Shown one piece after another: positions 46,135-54,760 of a DNA stretch of 64,000 bases (position 1 is the first letter of the stretch; each line of letters begins with the position of its first letter). The stretch lies in NCBI RefSeq assembly GCF_900186985.1, contig NZ_LT906447.1, positions 248,001-312,000 of the forward strand, written 5' to 3'. The DNA comes from Staphylococcus piscifermentans (GTDB lineage Bacteria > Bacillota > Bacilli > Staphylococcales > Staphylococcaceae). Below the pieces are notes generated by a model. The model searched no databases. It was not told the DNA's origin and was given only the letters and a program-made list of their open reading frames with translations. Made by a program: the position numbers and the translations under genes.

Positions 46135-48087
46135 ATGGTTGAAAAAAAGAAAATCACAATTGCTAAGGGAAAGCTAGTTGGTGAAAAAGGTCCTGGAAGT
46201 TTGTATGTGGATACGGAAGGTATTTCTTATTTAATAAGTGCTGTTGATAAGTGGTATGAAAGTACAAAATCAAATGTAGATATAGAAGAACTGAAAATTA
46301 GAGATTCAAGAGTTGAAAGAATGCTTAATGTGGATCATTTTAGACAAGTACCAGCATATATAGAACATAATTTTTCTGAAGAAAGTCGTAACACAGAAAT
46401 AATGATTCCAATTCAACGTTTTCCTCTTGTGCATTATTGTTCTGAATGTATGACTATAGACGAATTTCAACCTGGTTCAGATCAAAAGAAAAAGCGTTGC
46501 AAATCATGCGGTAAAGCTACTTCTTTTATTCAATTTCCAATAGCAGTTGTTTGTGAAGAAGGGCACATTGAGGATTTCCCATATGATAAATATGTACATG
46601 TTAATAAAGAATGTGACAATAGTATTAAACACGAAGTGAAAATACAAAAACTTGGCAGCTCTATTTTACACAGTAAATTAGTGTGCAGTTGTGGAGCTAG
46701 CCATTCGTTGTCTGGGGTTACAGGTAAAGGCGATGGGTCAAAAACACCATTTCAAAAAGAAATGAAAGGATATAGATGTTTCGGTAATAAACCGTGGGCA
46801 GGTACAGGTAAGAAAGAGGGAGATTGTGATGCCAATCCAACGGCGATTTTAAGAAATGCTTTAAATGTTTACCGTCCTGATGTATTTTCAGTTTTATCTA
46901 TTAGTGAGCATTCTAATTCTAAATCAAATAGTTACGAAGATATCCTATTAGATGAATTTAATAAATTAGCACTATATGAAACTGAAAAGAATAATAAGTT
47001 AACTGTTTCATATTCCTTTGAAGGCACTGAAAAATCAATAATAAAACAAGTGAATTTTGTTAGGAAATTAGAAGAATTAGTAATCCAAACAGGATTCCAT
47101 AGATTATCTCCTTCAGACGAAAATATTGCTATGTCGAAAGCACTTGATTCAAAAAGCAATATTATGTTCAGTGATGAAAGTAAAGATTACAACTGGTTAC
47201 CAGCAAAACAATTATTTGGCGAAGGAATATTCATAGAATTTAATAAAGAAGTCTTAGAAAATTGGCAAGAAAAAACAGAGGTTAAAGAACACTTTGAAAA
47301 AGCTCAAAATAAAACTGCTGAAAATTATTTGAGTGAAAAATTTAGAACGCCAATATCAGTACTAATCCACACATTGTCGCATGGTTTAATGAAAGAACTT
47401 AGCAAAAATGCTGGTTATTCAAACACAGCATTAAAAGAAAAGCTATATGTTAAAGAAGGAAAATATGGTCTGTTAATCTATGTTACTGATAGTGATAAGG
47501 AAGGTACATTTGGCGGTTTAGTTAGCTTAGCCAATGAAGACAAATTTAAAAATATATTTAATAAAAGTTTGAGAAGTATGGATTGGTGTAGTTCGGATCC
47601 AGTTTGCTATGAGACTGGTTTAAATCAAGGACAAGGTTTATACAACTCAAATGGTGCAGCTTGTCACAATTGTACATATGTACCTAATACAAGTTGTTCG
47701 TTTAGTAATTGTTATTTAGATAGAGATTATGTATTTAGAATCGATTCAAATGTAATAATCTCAAAAGATTTTGGTTGGTTTAAAAATTTAGACACAATAG
47801 AAGTAGCCAACAAAATAGCAGTAGTTGATAAGGGTGTTGAATTTCCTTATAGTAATTGGAAAGAAGCTTCTGGATTTGAATCGAGTGATTTTTATATACG
47901 CAATGATATAGAAATAGCAGAATTTACGGAAGCTGTTATATCTATAAATGATACAAAGTTTAACGCAAAATATTTTTGGCCAACTGAAAAAAGAATAACT
48001 TTGTATAACCAAGAAGAACAAGAAAACGAATTAAAAGATGCATACTTCGGTAAGAATGGAGAATGGGAAATTTTAAAAGAAAACTAA
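46135..48087 (+). CDS. drmB: DrmB-like DUF1998 protein of a DISARM-type system
   Basis: 650-aa protein with the DUF1998 zinc-binding architecture of DrmB. Cysteine pairs are visible at HYCSECMTIDEF, KKRCKSCGKATSF and LVCSCGASH, and in the C-terminal DUF1998 signature GAACHNCTYVPNTSCSFSNC. CEEGHIEDFPYDKY near residue 140 is also typical. DrmB binds DrmA and is required for DISARM function. It begins 17 bp after drmA on the same strand and is followed 18 bp later by the NERD-helicase gene. Length is normal for DrmB. Confidence 0.85.
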   Translation: MVEKKKITIAKGKLVGEKGPGSLYVDTEGISYLISAVDKWYESTKSNVDIEELKIRDSRVERMLNVDHFRQVPAYIEHNFSEESRNTEIMIPIQRFPLVHYCSECMTIDEFQPGSDQKKKRCKSCGKATSFIQFPIAVVCEEGHIEDFPYDKYVHVNKECDNSIKHEVKIQKLGSSILHSKLVCSCGASHSLSGVTGKGDGSKTPFQKEMKGYRCFGNKPWAGTGKKEGDCDANPTAILRNALNVYRPDVFSVLSISEHSNSKSNSYEDILLDEFNKLALYETEKNNKLTVSYSFEGTEKSIIKQVNFVRKLEELVIQTGFHRLSPSDENIAMSKALDSKSNIMFSDESKDYNWLPAKQLFGEGIFIEFNKEVLENWQEKTEVKEHFEKAQNKTAENYLSEKFRTPISVLIHTLSHGLMKELSKNAGYSNTALKEKLYVKEGKYGLLIYVTDSDKEGTFGGLVSLANEDKFKNIFNKSLRSMDWCSSDPVCYETGLNQGQGLYNSNGAACHNCTYVPNTSCSFSNCYLDRDYVFRIDSNVIISKDFGWFKNLDTIEVANKIAVVDKGVEFPYSNWKEASGFESSDFYIRNDIEIAEFTEAVISINDTKFNAKYFWPTEKRITLYNQEEQENELKDAYFGKNGEWEILKEN

Positions 48088-48105
48088 AAAAAGGAGAAAA
48101 AAGTA

Positions 48106-49803
48106 ATGGTTACTCTTATACCTGACAAATCACTTGAAGAAATTGACTTTAATAATAGTACAGGTGAGGAAGAATTATATAATGAGTTCCTAAATCTTTC
48201 AGATGATTTTATAATTTTTCACTCACTAGATTGGATGTCAAAAAACAATAAACACCTTCAATTTGGCGAAGCTGACTTCATAATTTTTAATAAAAACTAT
48301 GGTGTTATATCATTAGAGGTTAAGCATGGCGGCATTATGGGAGAATCTGGAAGAATTATGCAAATAAATAGAAAAAATGGAAATAAGATAGATATCGACC
48401 CAATGTTTCAGGCGGACAAGTCCAAATATAAATTTCTCAAAATATTTGAAGAGCTGAACAATAAAAATAATAATAAAATAAAAGTGTATTCTATGGTATG
48501 GTTCACTGGGGTAGATAAGTCGAATTTGAAAGGTAGTCTTCCGCATAAATATTTTTTAGATGGCAACACCTTTTTTAGGAACCATATGAAAGATGTTGAA
48601 ATGACATTCAAGACATTTTTTAGTTTTCATAACATGGAAAAACAAAATATACCTGAGTCTTTAGTTAAAGAAATTTTATTAAAAATTTCTCCTGAATTCT
48701 CTGTGTTTCCAAGTATGTCGAATCTTATTGAAGAAAATGATTATTACTTTAATAGAATGACAAATGAACAAAATTATTTATTGGATTATTTAGATGAACA
48801 ACAATTAGCAGTAATTCAAGGTGGTGCAGGAACAGGTAAGACCATGTTAGCAGTTGAAAAAGCACGAAGATTCCCCGAAAATGAAAAAGTTGCTTTTTTG
48901 TGTTTTAATAATTTACTTATGCAGTCTCTGAAAAATCAATATGGTGAGTATATGCCTAATGTGACTTTTACCAATTTAAATTCCTTAGCTGCCAAAGCTT
49001 TAAATAAGATGCCTACGGATGAAGATATAATTAATTTTTTAGAAAACTTTGAAGAGTATTCTGGTGTATGGGATTTCAAACATATTATCATCGATGAAGC
49101 ACAAGATTTTATAGATGAAACGGTTGATTTGTTAAAAGAAATTGCTATTTTAAATGAAGGGGATTTTTATGTATTTTATGATAAAAATCAACTTGTTCAA
49201 AGAAGAGACAATCTTAAATGGTTAGAGGAAATGGAATGCAGATTATTATTAAGTAGAAATTGCAGAAACACTAAAAATATTGCGGCGACTTCATCTAAGC
49301 CTATTGGGTTAGATAAAGTTAAAATGAGAATCGATCTACCCGGCGAAAAGCCGACATATCATAACAATTTAAATAAAACTCAATTATTAAATTGGTTAGA
49401 AGAAAGAATACGATTTTATACTAAAAATGGAGTTAAAAAGAATCAAATAACAATTCTCACTCCTAAGACTATTGAAAAATCGGTTCTTTCTGGAATAACT
49501 AAAATCGGTAATTATAAGTTAGTTAATGATATAGATGGTAAAAATATTACTTTTACCACTGCTAGAAAATTTAAAGGATTAGAAGCAGATATTATTCTTT
49601 TTATTGATATAGATGGAGAAGTATTTAAAAGTGAAGAAAACAGAAGAGTTTTTTATGTTGGATCATCCAGAGCTAAGAGCCAATTGGAGTTAGTCGCCAT
49701 GCTAGATGATAATCAAGAAAAAGATTTATTTTATAATTTATCTAGAGGAAAATCTAAAAGAAAGGCAAGTTTATTTTCAAATTTAAATGTTAAACTTATT
49801 TAA
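48106..49803 (+). CDS. NERD-nuclease / superfamily 1 helicase fusion
   Basis: 565-aa protein. Residues 20-170 form a NERD (nuclease-related) domain with FGEADFIIFN (E55, D57) and SLEVKHGG (E71, K73) as the D/E...ExK nuclease residues. Residues 225-560 are a UvrD/DUF2075-type helicase: Walker A GGAGTGKT (239-246), Walker B IIIDEAQDF (327-335), LSRNCRNTKNIAA, and the motif VI-like FYVGSSRAKSQLELV. It is the last gene of the DISARM-like operon, occupying the place where DrmC (a PLD nuclease) is expected, and may supply the nuclease step. AAAGGAG precedes the ATG. Similar NERD-helicases also occur alone, so functional coupling is inference. Confidence 0.8.
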   Translation: MVTLIPDKSLEEIDFNNSTGEEELYNEFLNLSDDFIIFHSLDWMSKNNKHLQFGEADFIIFNKNYGVISLEVKHGGIMGESGRIMQINRKNGNKIDIDPMFQADKSKYKFLKIFEELNNKNNNKIKVYSMVWFTGVDKSNLKGSLPHKYFLDGNTFFRNHMKDVEMTFKTFFSFHNMEKQNIPESLVKEILLKISPEFSVFPSMSNLIEENDYYFNRMTNEQNYLLDYLDEQQLAVIQGGAGTGKTMLAVEKARRFPENEKVAFLCFNNLLMQSLKNQYGEYMPNVTFTNLNSLAAKALNKMPTDEDIINFLENFEEYSGVWDFKHIIIDEAQDFIDETVDLLKEIAILNEGDFYVFYDKNQLVQRRDNLKWLEEMECRLLLSRNCRNTKNIAATSSKPIGLDKVKMRIDLPGEKPTYHNNLNKTQLLNWLEERIRFYTKNGVKKNQITILTPKTIEKSVLSGITKIGNYKLVNDIDGKNITFTTARKFKGLEADIILFIDIDGEVFKSEENRRVFYVGSSRAKSQLELVAMLDDNQEKDLFYNLSRGKSKRKASLFSNLNVKLI

Positions 49804-49806
49804 TGT

Positions 49807-49832
49807 AAAAGCAGCTGCGAATCAGCTGCTTT
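49807..49832. terminator. Bidirectional terminator
   Basis: AAAAGCAGCTG-CGAAT-CAGCTGCTTTT, perfect 11-bp stem between convergent genes; the stop codon of the minus-strand gene lies inside it. Confidence 0.85.
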
Positions 49833-51027
49833 TATTATTGAATTCTTCTAGATAGTCACGTAATCTGCTTTCTGTATTAATCTGTTTTTTCTTAAGTATT
49901 TTTATAATGTCAGTTGCAGTAAGAATTAAAATCTTTTTGTTATCTTCAACAATCTCTGTGTAAGCTTGTTTTCCAAGAAAACTTGTAGTTACAAAAACAC
50001 CGAATTCTTCATTTTTTAATCTTGAAATGAAACGAGATGTTTCTTTTACGCCTACTGAGTTATTAATTTGATAACATTTAGCTTCTAGTATACATGGGAT
50101 ATTTACTTTATTATCGTTAATTCCTACGGAGTAATATCCTATAGCATCTCTGCCCCCATCTCTAATATTTCTAGTTTTTTCAAAATGAAAACTATTGTCC
50201 ATACTGCTCACAATATCTACAGCTACATATTCAAAATGATAGGGGTTATCAGAAAAGTTATTTATTAATATATTTAGCATGGCTTTATCAGTTTTATTTT
50301 CCATTTTTAATTGAGAATCTTTTGAACGAACATGTATTTCATTTGGAGCTTCCAATACCAATGATTTTGTTATAGATTTAGTTTTTTGGTAACGCAACCA
50401 TGCTTTTGGAGCATATTCGTCGCTTGTTAAAGGAGTAGTAATAAGCGAATCAATCCATTTACGAGTGATAACATCTTTACCAGTGTTTAATATTGAAAAT
50501 TTAGCTTCATAGTTCAGAAATCTTTGCCCATTTTCATCAGTTCTCCATATACCGTTTAATAATGCCTCATTACGTTCTCCTATTACCTGAGGAACTAATA
50601 AACCTATAAATTGAACACTTCTTCTACTAGAAAGTGTTGGATTCTTTTTAAACATAAATATAGGTATATCTAATTTAGAAGCTTCATTGTTAACTCCCCA
50701 AATTCGTTCTAAATATTTATTTCCATTTTTTTTAGTTTCATTTATTTGTTTCCCAGCCTTCCGATTGTCTCCAAAATAGGTAACGATGCCTTTTTCTTTA
50801 TTAATTTCATCTGGCCAATTCACATCTTCCCCTGAAGTATATAAGACGAGGTAGGCAGGATTCTTTTCAACATTATTTTTGACCCGAAACCCCCCGCTAT
50901 TACCTGTATACATTAATTTACCAATAGCATCATCCGAAATGTTACCTTTATTGCCGCCCTCGTATATTGCGTCAATAATTAAATCAGCACTTTGCAATTC
51001 ATGAAACTCTATATTTTTATTTTCCAT
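49822..51027 (-). CDS. AspBHI-like modification-dependent restriction endonuclease
   Basis: 401-aa two-domain nuclease. The N-terminal part contains VTYFGDNRKAGKQINETKKN (residues 82-101), similar to the DNA-recognition domain of AspBHI-type enzymes that read 5-methylcytosine. The C-terminal domain is Mrr-like: IRDGGRDAIGYY (D294) and CILEAKCYQ (E315, K317), then a conserved SRFISRLKNEEFGVFVTTS. Such enzymes cut DNA carrying modified cytosine, acting as type IV-style defence. The start at 51027 has AAGGTGG eight bases upstream. It stands convergent to the DISARM-like operon. The family call is from motif memory; sequence specificity is unknown and must spare the host's own 5mC. Confidence 0.78.
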   Translation of the reverse strand: MENKNIEFHELQSADLIIDAIYEGGNKGNISDDAIGKLMYTGNSGGFRVKNNVEKNPAYLVLYTSGEDVNWPDEINKEKGIVTYFGDNRKAGKQINETKKNGNKYLERIWGVNNEASKLDIPIFMFKKNPTLSSRRSVQFIGLLVPQVIGERNEALLNGIWRTDENGQRFLNYEAKFSILNTGKDVITRKWIDSLITTPLTSDEYAPKAWLRYQKTKSITKSLVLEAPNEIHVRSKDSQLKMENKTDKAMLNILINNFSDNPYHFEYVAVDIVSSMDNSFHFEKTRNIRDGGRDAIGYYSVGINDNKVNIPCILEAKCYQINNSVGVKETSRFISRLKNEEFGVFVTTSFLGKQAYTEIVEDNKKILILTATDIIKILKKKQINTESRLRDYLEEFNNKSS

Positions 51028-51213
51028 TTTAATTGCCACCTTAATCATAATTTACAAATAAGTGTAAATTAGCTTATTTTCTATCTAACCTAAATAATAC
51101 TAATAATTTTAATAATTATCTATACTACTAAAATATTTGATATTACAAAAATAAAAGAATGTATAATAACTCCAATTATCGAGTTTAGATTACTGATTAC
51201 TTAAGATAATTTG

Positions 51214-51242
51214 TTGATGCGTACATTGATAAAATTTATAAT
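51214..51242 (+). promoter_or_regulatory. Promoter of the GIY-YIG/P-loop gene
   Basis: TTGATG and TATAAT with exactly 17 bases between them, about 70 bp upstream of the gene. A small palindrome TATAC-GTA-GTATA (51255-51267) lies just past the expected start of transcription and could be an operator. Confidence 0.6.
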
Positions 51243-51308
51243 AGTGTCAAGTGTTATACGTAGTATATTAAAACTACAATGATGACAAATAATTTAAATG
51301 GTGATTAT

Positions 51309-53069
51309 ATGAAAAACAAAGGGGTCCCTATAATTAGGCAGATTGGTTATTCGTTAACGGATTTAAACCAATCTATAAGTACATGGCAAGAACTTAATGA
51401 AGCGAAGTATTTACTGCGGTACCCAACGGTATATATTATTAATGATGAAGAGAAGAAAAATGATTTTAAGGTGTATGTAGGTGAAACTGCTGATATTAAT
51501 AGTCGAACAAAACAACATCTACAGGGTGATGTGAAGATGAAGGAATATTGGCAAGAGTTTTCTAATTCTTTTACGTCTTCAATGTATGTAATAGGCCATC
51601 AATATTTTAATAAATCTCTTACTTTAGATATTGAAAATAGATTGATGCAATATCTTTCAAGTGTAAATAGTGTTTCATCTATCTATAACAGTCGTACAAA
51701 TCAACAAAATGAATATTATACTTCTGATCAATTAGACACTATCTTTTCCCAAATATGGAAGAAGCTGAATAAAGAAAATAACATTCTATTTCCAGTAGAA
51801 AGTATTATTAGAGATTCAGCTATTTTCAAAGCTTCACCTTTTCATAAATTAACGAGCGAACAGAATGCTGCAAAGGATGAAATTACAATGAAGATTCAAG
51901 TAGCATTACATAATCAGCAAGAAGGACAGTTAGTCCTAGTAGAAGGAGAAGCGGGTTCTGGTAAAACGGTATTGATGAGTAGTTTGTTCTTTGATTTGAA
52001 ACGAGATTTTGAGAAAGAAAATAATGATTCATCGCTTGATGTGCATCTTTTAGTAAATCATGATGAACAGTTAAAGGTGTATAGAGAAATCGCTAAAAAG
52101 TTAGGGTTATATGATAAAAAAGATAATAAACAACCTATCGTCAATAAACCTACCAGCTTCATAAACCATCATAGTACGGATGAAAAAGTAGATGTTATTA
52201 TCGTTGATGAAGCACATTTGCTTTTAACTCAAGGAAAACAATCCTACCGTGGTAAAAACCATTTAAACGACTTATTGGAGCGAGCAAGAGTCGTTGTTGC
52301 AGTGTTCGACCATAAACAAATTCTAAGTACAGAACAGGTATTAGAAGAAGAGCAGTTAAATAAGTTGATAAGTTCGACTAAAGCTAATGATAACCACATC
52401 CAACTACGCAATCAGATGCGTATTAATAGTGGTGTAGAGACTATTAATTGGATACGCCATCTGGTAGATCAACAAGCAATTGAAAACATCCCTGAAGATT
52501 CTAAAGGATATGAAATAAAAATATTCAATAAACCGGCAGACTTAGAAAATGCAGTACGGAAAAAAGCTGAGTCTGAAGAATCCGGCATATCTCGGTTGTT
52601 GGCTACTTATGATTGGAAGTATGTAGGTCAGAAGAAACCAGAAAACCAAGACTATTGGAACGTAAAAATTGATGACTGGAAAATGCCTTGGAATTCACAA
52701 CTTAATGTAGAAAATAAACGCCAAAAAAATTTATCTTGGCCAGAACAAAGCCAAACTATAAACGAAGTAGGTTCTACGTTTACTATTCAAGGCTTCGATT
52801 TAAATTATGCTGGCGTCATTATAGGACCGTCAGTAAAATTCAGAAATGGCCGTATTATCTTTGATGGGTCAGAAAGCTATAATAAAAAGGCGACACAAAA
52901 TAGAACACTCTCTGATAACTCTAAAAGAAAATTTGATCAGGAGTTATTGAAAAACGAGCTGAATGTCCTTTTAACACGAGGCGTAAACGGGTTATATATT
53001 TATGCAGTTGATGATGAATTAAGAGCAGCACTTCAACGTGCAGCTAATGGAGGAATTAATCATGAATAA
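51309..53069 (+). CDS. GIY-YIG nuclease fused to DUF2075 P-loop NTPase/helicase
   Basis: 586-aa fusion. The N-terminal domain is GIY-YIG-like: YPTVYIINDEEK then FKVYVGETADINSRTKQHL. The C-terminal two thirds is a DUF2075 ATPase with Walker A VEGEAGSGKTVLMSS and Walker B DVIIVDEAHLLL, followed by RNQMRINSG and a UvrD-like end (ELLKNELNVLLTRGVNGLYI). The ATG at 51309 matches the usual N-terminus of such proteins and has GGTGA upstream; an ATG at 51279 has no ribosome binding site. It overlaps the MazG-like gene by 8 bases, so the pair is co-translated. Likely an antiviral module; mechanism unknown. Confidence 0.8.
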   Translation: MKNKGVPIIRQIGYSLTDLNQSISTWQELNEAKYLLRYPTVYIINDEEKKNDFKVYVGETADINSRTKQHLQGDVKMKEYWQEFSNSFTSSMYVIGHQYFNKSLTLDIENRLMQYLSSVNSVSSIYNSRTNQQNEYYTSDQLDTIFSQIWKKLNKENNILFPVESIIRDSAIFKASPFHKLTSEQNAAKDEITMKIQVALHNQQEGQLVLVEGEAGSGKTVLMSSLFFDLKRDFEKENNDSSLDVHLLVNHDEQLKVYREIAKKLGLYDKKDNKQPIVNKPTSFINHHSTDEKVDVIIVDEAHLLLTQGKQSYRGKNHLNDLLERARVVVAVFDHKQILSTEQVLEEEQLNKLISSTKANDNHIQLRNQMRINSGVETINWIRHLVDQQAIENIPEDSKGYEIKIFNKPADLENAVRKKAESEESGISRLLATYDWKYVGQKKPENQDYWNVKIDDWKMPWNSQLNVENKRQKNLSWPEQSQTINEVGSTFTIQGFDLNYAGVIIGPSVKFRNGRIIFDGSESYNKKATQNRTLSDNSKRKFDQELLKNELNVLLTRGVNGLYIYAVDDELRAALQRAANGGINHE

Positions 53070-53400
53070 TACTGAAAAGCTTATACAAGAAATTAACGAA
53101 TTTCGTGAAGCGCGTAATTGGCGTCAATATCATAACGAAAAAGATTTAGCGATTTCACTTTCACTTGAAGCTTCCGAATTATTAGAACTTTATCAATGGA
53201 AACAGCCTGAAGAAGTGAACGAAAACAATCGTGAGCGTATCGAAGAAGAGCTTGCAGACGTACTCATTTATAGCTATATGATTGCAGATAACTTAGATAT
53301 GGATATCGATGAGATTATCCGTAAGAAGCTTGTGAAGAACAGCGAGAAGTATCCAGTAGAGAAGAGTAAAGGCAGTAATAAGAAATATGATGAACTATAA
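53062..53400 (+). CDS. MazG-like nucleotide pyrophosphohydrolase
   Basis: 112-aa all-alpha NTP pyrophosphatase of the MazG superfamily. Metal-binding helices are visible: SLEASELLELYQW (E-x-x-E) and EEELADVLIYSYMIADNLD (E-x-x-D). Such enzymes hydrolyse dNTP/NTP to NMP, and in defence islands may change nucleotide pools or clean up a signal. GGAGG lies 8 bases before the ATG at 53062, inside the end of the GIY-YIG gene. A decayed second copy of its 3' half lies at 58292-58447. Confidence 0.82.
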   Translation: MNNTEKLIQEINEFREARNWRQYHNEKDLAISLSLEASELLELYQWKQPEEVNENNRERIEEELADVLIYSYMIADNLDMDIDEIIRKKLVKNSEKYPVEKSKGSNKKYDEL

Positions 53401-53405
53401 AAAAA

Positions 53406-53447
53406 GAAGCAGAACTGAAGTACATTTTTGTACAAATTTCTGCTTCT
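53406..53447. terminator. Bidirectional terminator
   Basis: AGAAGCAGAA...TTCTGCTTCT stem with inner GTACA pairing and flanking A/T runs, between convergent mazG-like and acoC genes. Confidence 0.8.
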
Positions 53448-53470
53448 CTTTTTGTGATTTATTTTCTTGG

Positions 53471-54742
53471 CTATAAAACCAACAAATATGGATTCTCTAT
53501 ATACTTCGCAAGTATTTTCAAGAACTCTGCTGCATCAGCGCCATCTAATATTTGATGATCGAATGTTAAGCTGAATGGAATACGTTGTACTTGTCTTACG
53601 TTACCATCTTGCATAACTACTTCTGACTGCATAGCACCGACGCCTAGGATGCCCGCTTCCCCAACATTCAATATAGGTGTAAAGTACTCAATCTCACTCG
53701 CACCCATATTCGTAATCGTGAATGTTCCGCCTGACATTGGTACACCATCAGTCTCGTTATTGCGTACTTTTTCAGATAATGTACGAATACTCTCTGCTAA
53801 AGTACCAATACTCTTACCATCCGCATTTTCAATCACAGGCACCATCAAACCATCATCTAAAGAAGTCGCAATACCTAAATTAACTTGATCGTATTCTGTT
53901 AACTCGCCATTTTCATAGCGAACATTCATCTTTTTATAATTTTGGAGCGCAAGCACTACAGCTTTAGCTAACAAAGCAGTAATAGAAAGTTTTACATCTT
54001 GGCCTGCATCGCCTAATTCTTTTTTTAGCTTATCTTTGAAGACAATCAACTCATCCGCATTGACTTTGCGATGCAACGTCAGTTGTGCTGTCTGGTCCTG
54101 ACTTTGACGCATGTTCTGTGCAATACGTTTGCGCATTGGATTTAAGCCAGCGCCCACATCTGCAGATACTGTTGAAGTAGAAGGGGGCGAAGAAGTCTTC
54201 TCTGCGTCTTTATCTAATCCATTTTCTAATACACGTTGAATATCTAATTTGGTAATTCTTCCATTTCCGCCAGTTCCTTCTACTCGTTGAATATCAATAT
54301 CATTTTTCTCAGCCATCTTGCGTGCGAGAGGAGAGATAAAGATACGTTTTTGATTAGATGCGTTATTATCTTTATTGCCATCGTTGGACGATTTCTTGCT
54401 TGAAGTGGACCTTGATGATTTGTCTTTATCTGCTTTTTGATTTTCATTTTCTGTATCATCTTTTTTCTCTTGTGCATCTTCTTCGTTATCGTCAGTTGAT
54501 TCTCCTTCTTCGCCAATGACACCGATAACAGTTTTTACTTTTGTATCGTAACCGGCTTGTACTTTGATTTTTAACAGAGTGCCATCTGCCGGTGCTTCTA
54601 TATCTTGAGTTAATTTTTCCGAACTGATCGAAGCCACAGTATCTCCTTTACTAACAGTGTCTCCTTCAGACACGTGCCATTCTTCTACTGTGCCTTCTTT
54701 CATTGTCATACCGAGTTTTGGCATCATTATATTTGTACTCAT
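53471..54742 (-). CDS. acoC: Dihydrolipoamide acyltransferase E2 (acetoin/pyruvate dehydrogenase)
   Basis: E2 core of a 2-oxo-acid/acetoin dehydrogenase complex (423 aa). Domains in order: lipoyl domain, residues 1-78, with the lipoylated lysine in SSEKLTQD (about K45); a long charged linker (80-125); an E3-binding domain (ISPLARKMAEKNDIDIQRVE); and the catalytic domain ending in DHQILDGADAAEFL, where H and D of HxxxDG are catalytic. GGAGG is 8 bases before the ATG at 54742. Last gene of acoL-A-B-C. Whether the complex oxidises acetoin or another 2-oxo acid cannot be read directly; the gene order favours acetoin. Confidence 0.87.
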   Translation of the reverse strand: MSTNIMMPKLGMTMKEGTVEEWHVSEGDTVSKGDTVASISSEKLTQDIEAPADGTLLKIKVQAGYDTKVKTVIGVIGEEGESTDDNEEDAQEKKDDTENENQKADKDKSSRSTSSKKSSNDGNKDNNASNQKRIFISPLARKMAEKNDIDIQRVEGTGGNGRITKLDIQRVLENGLDKDAEKTSSPPSTSTVSADVGAGLNPMRKRIAQNMRQSQDQTAQLTLHRKVNADELIVFKDKLKKELGDAGQDVKLSITALLAKAVVLALQNYKKMNVRYENGELTEYDQVNLGIATSLDDGLMVPVIENADGKSIGTLAESIRTLSEKVRNNETDGVPMSGGTFTITNMGASEIEYFTPILNVGEAGILGVGAMQSEVVMQDGNVRQVQRIPFSLTFDHQILDGADAAEFLKILAKYIENPYLLVL

Positions 54743-54760
54743 CTCATTCACCTCCCGAAG

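Noticed and set aside
35400-53400. Prophage or SCCmec-type element
   Set aside because: No integrase, recombinase, phage structural gene or recognisable att/DR sequence was found; genes are defence-type only.
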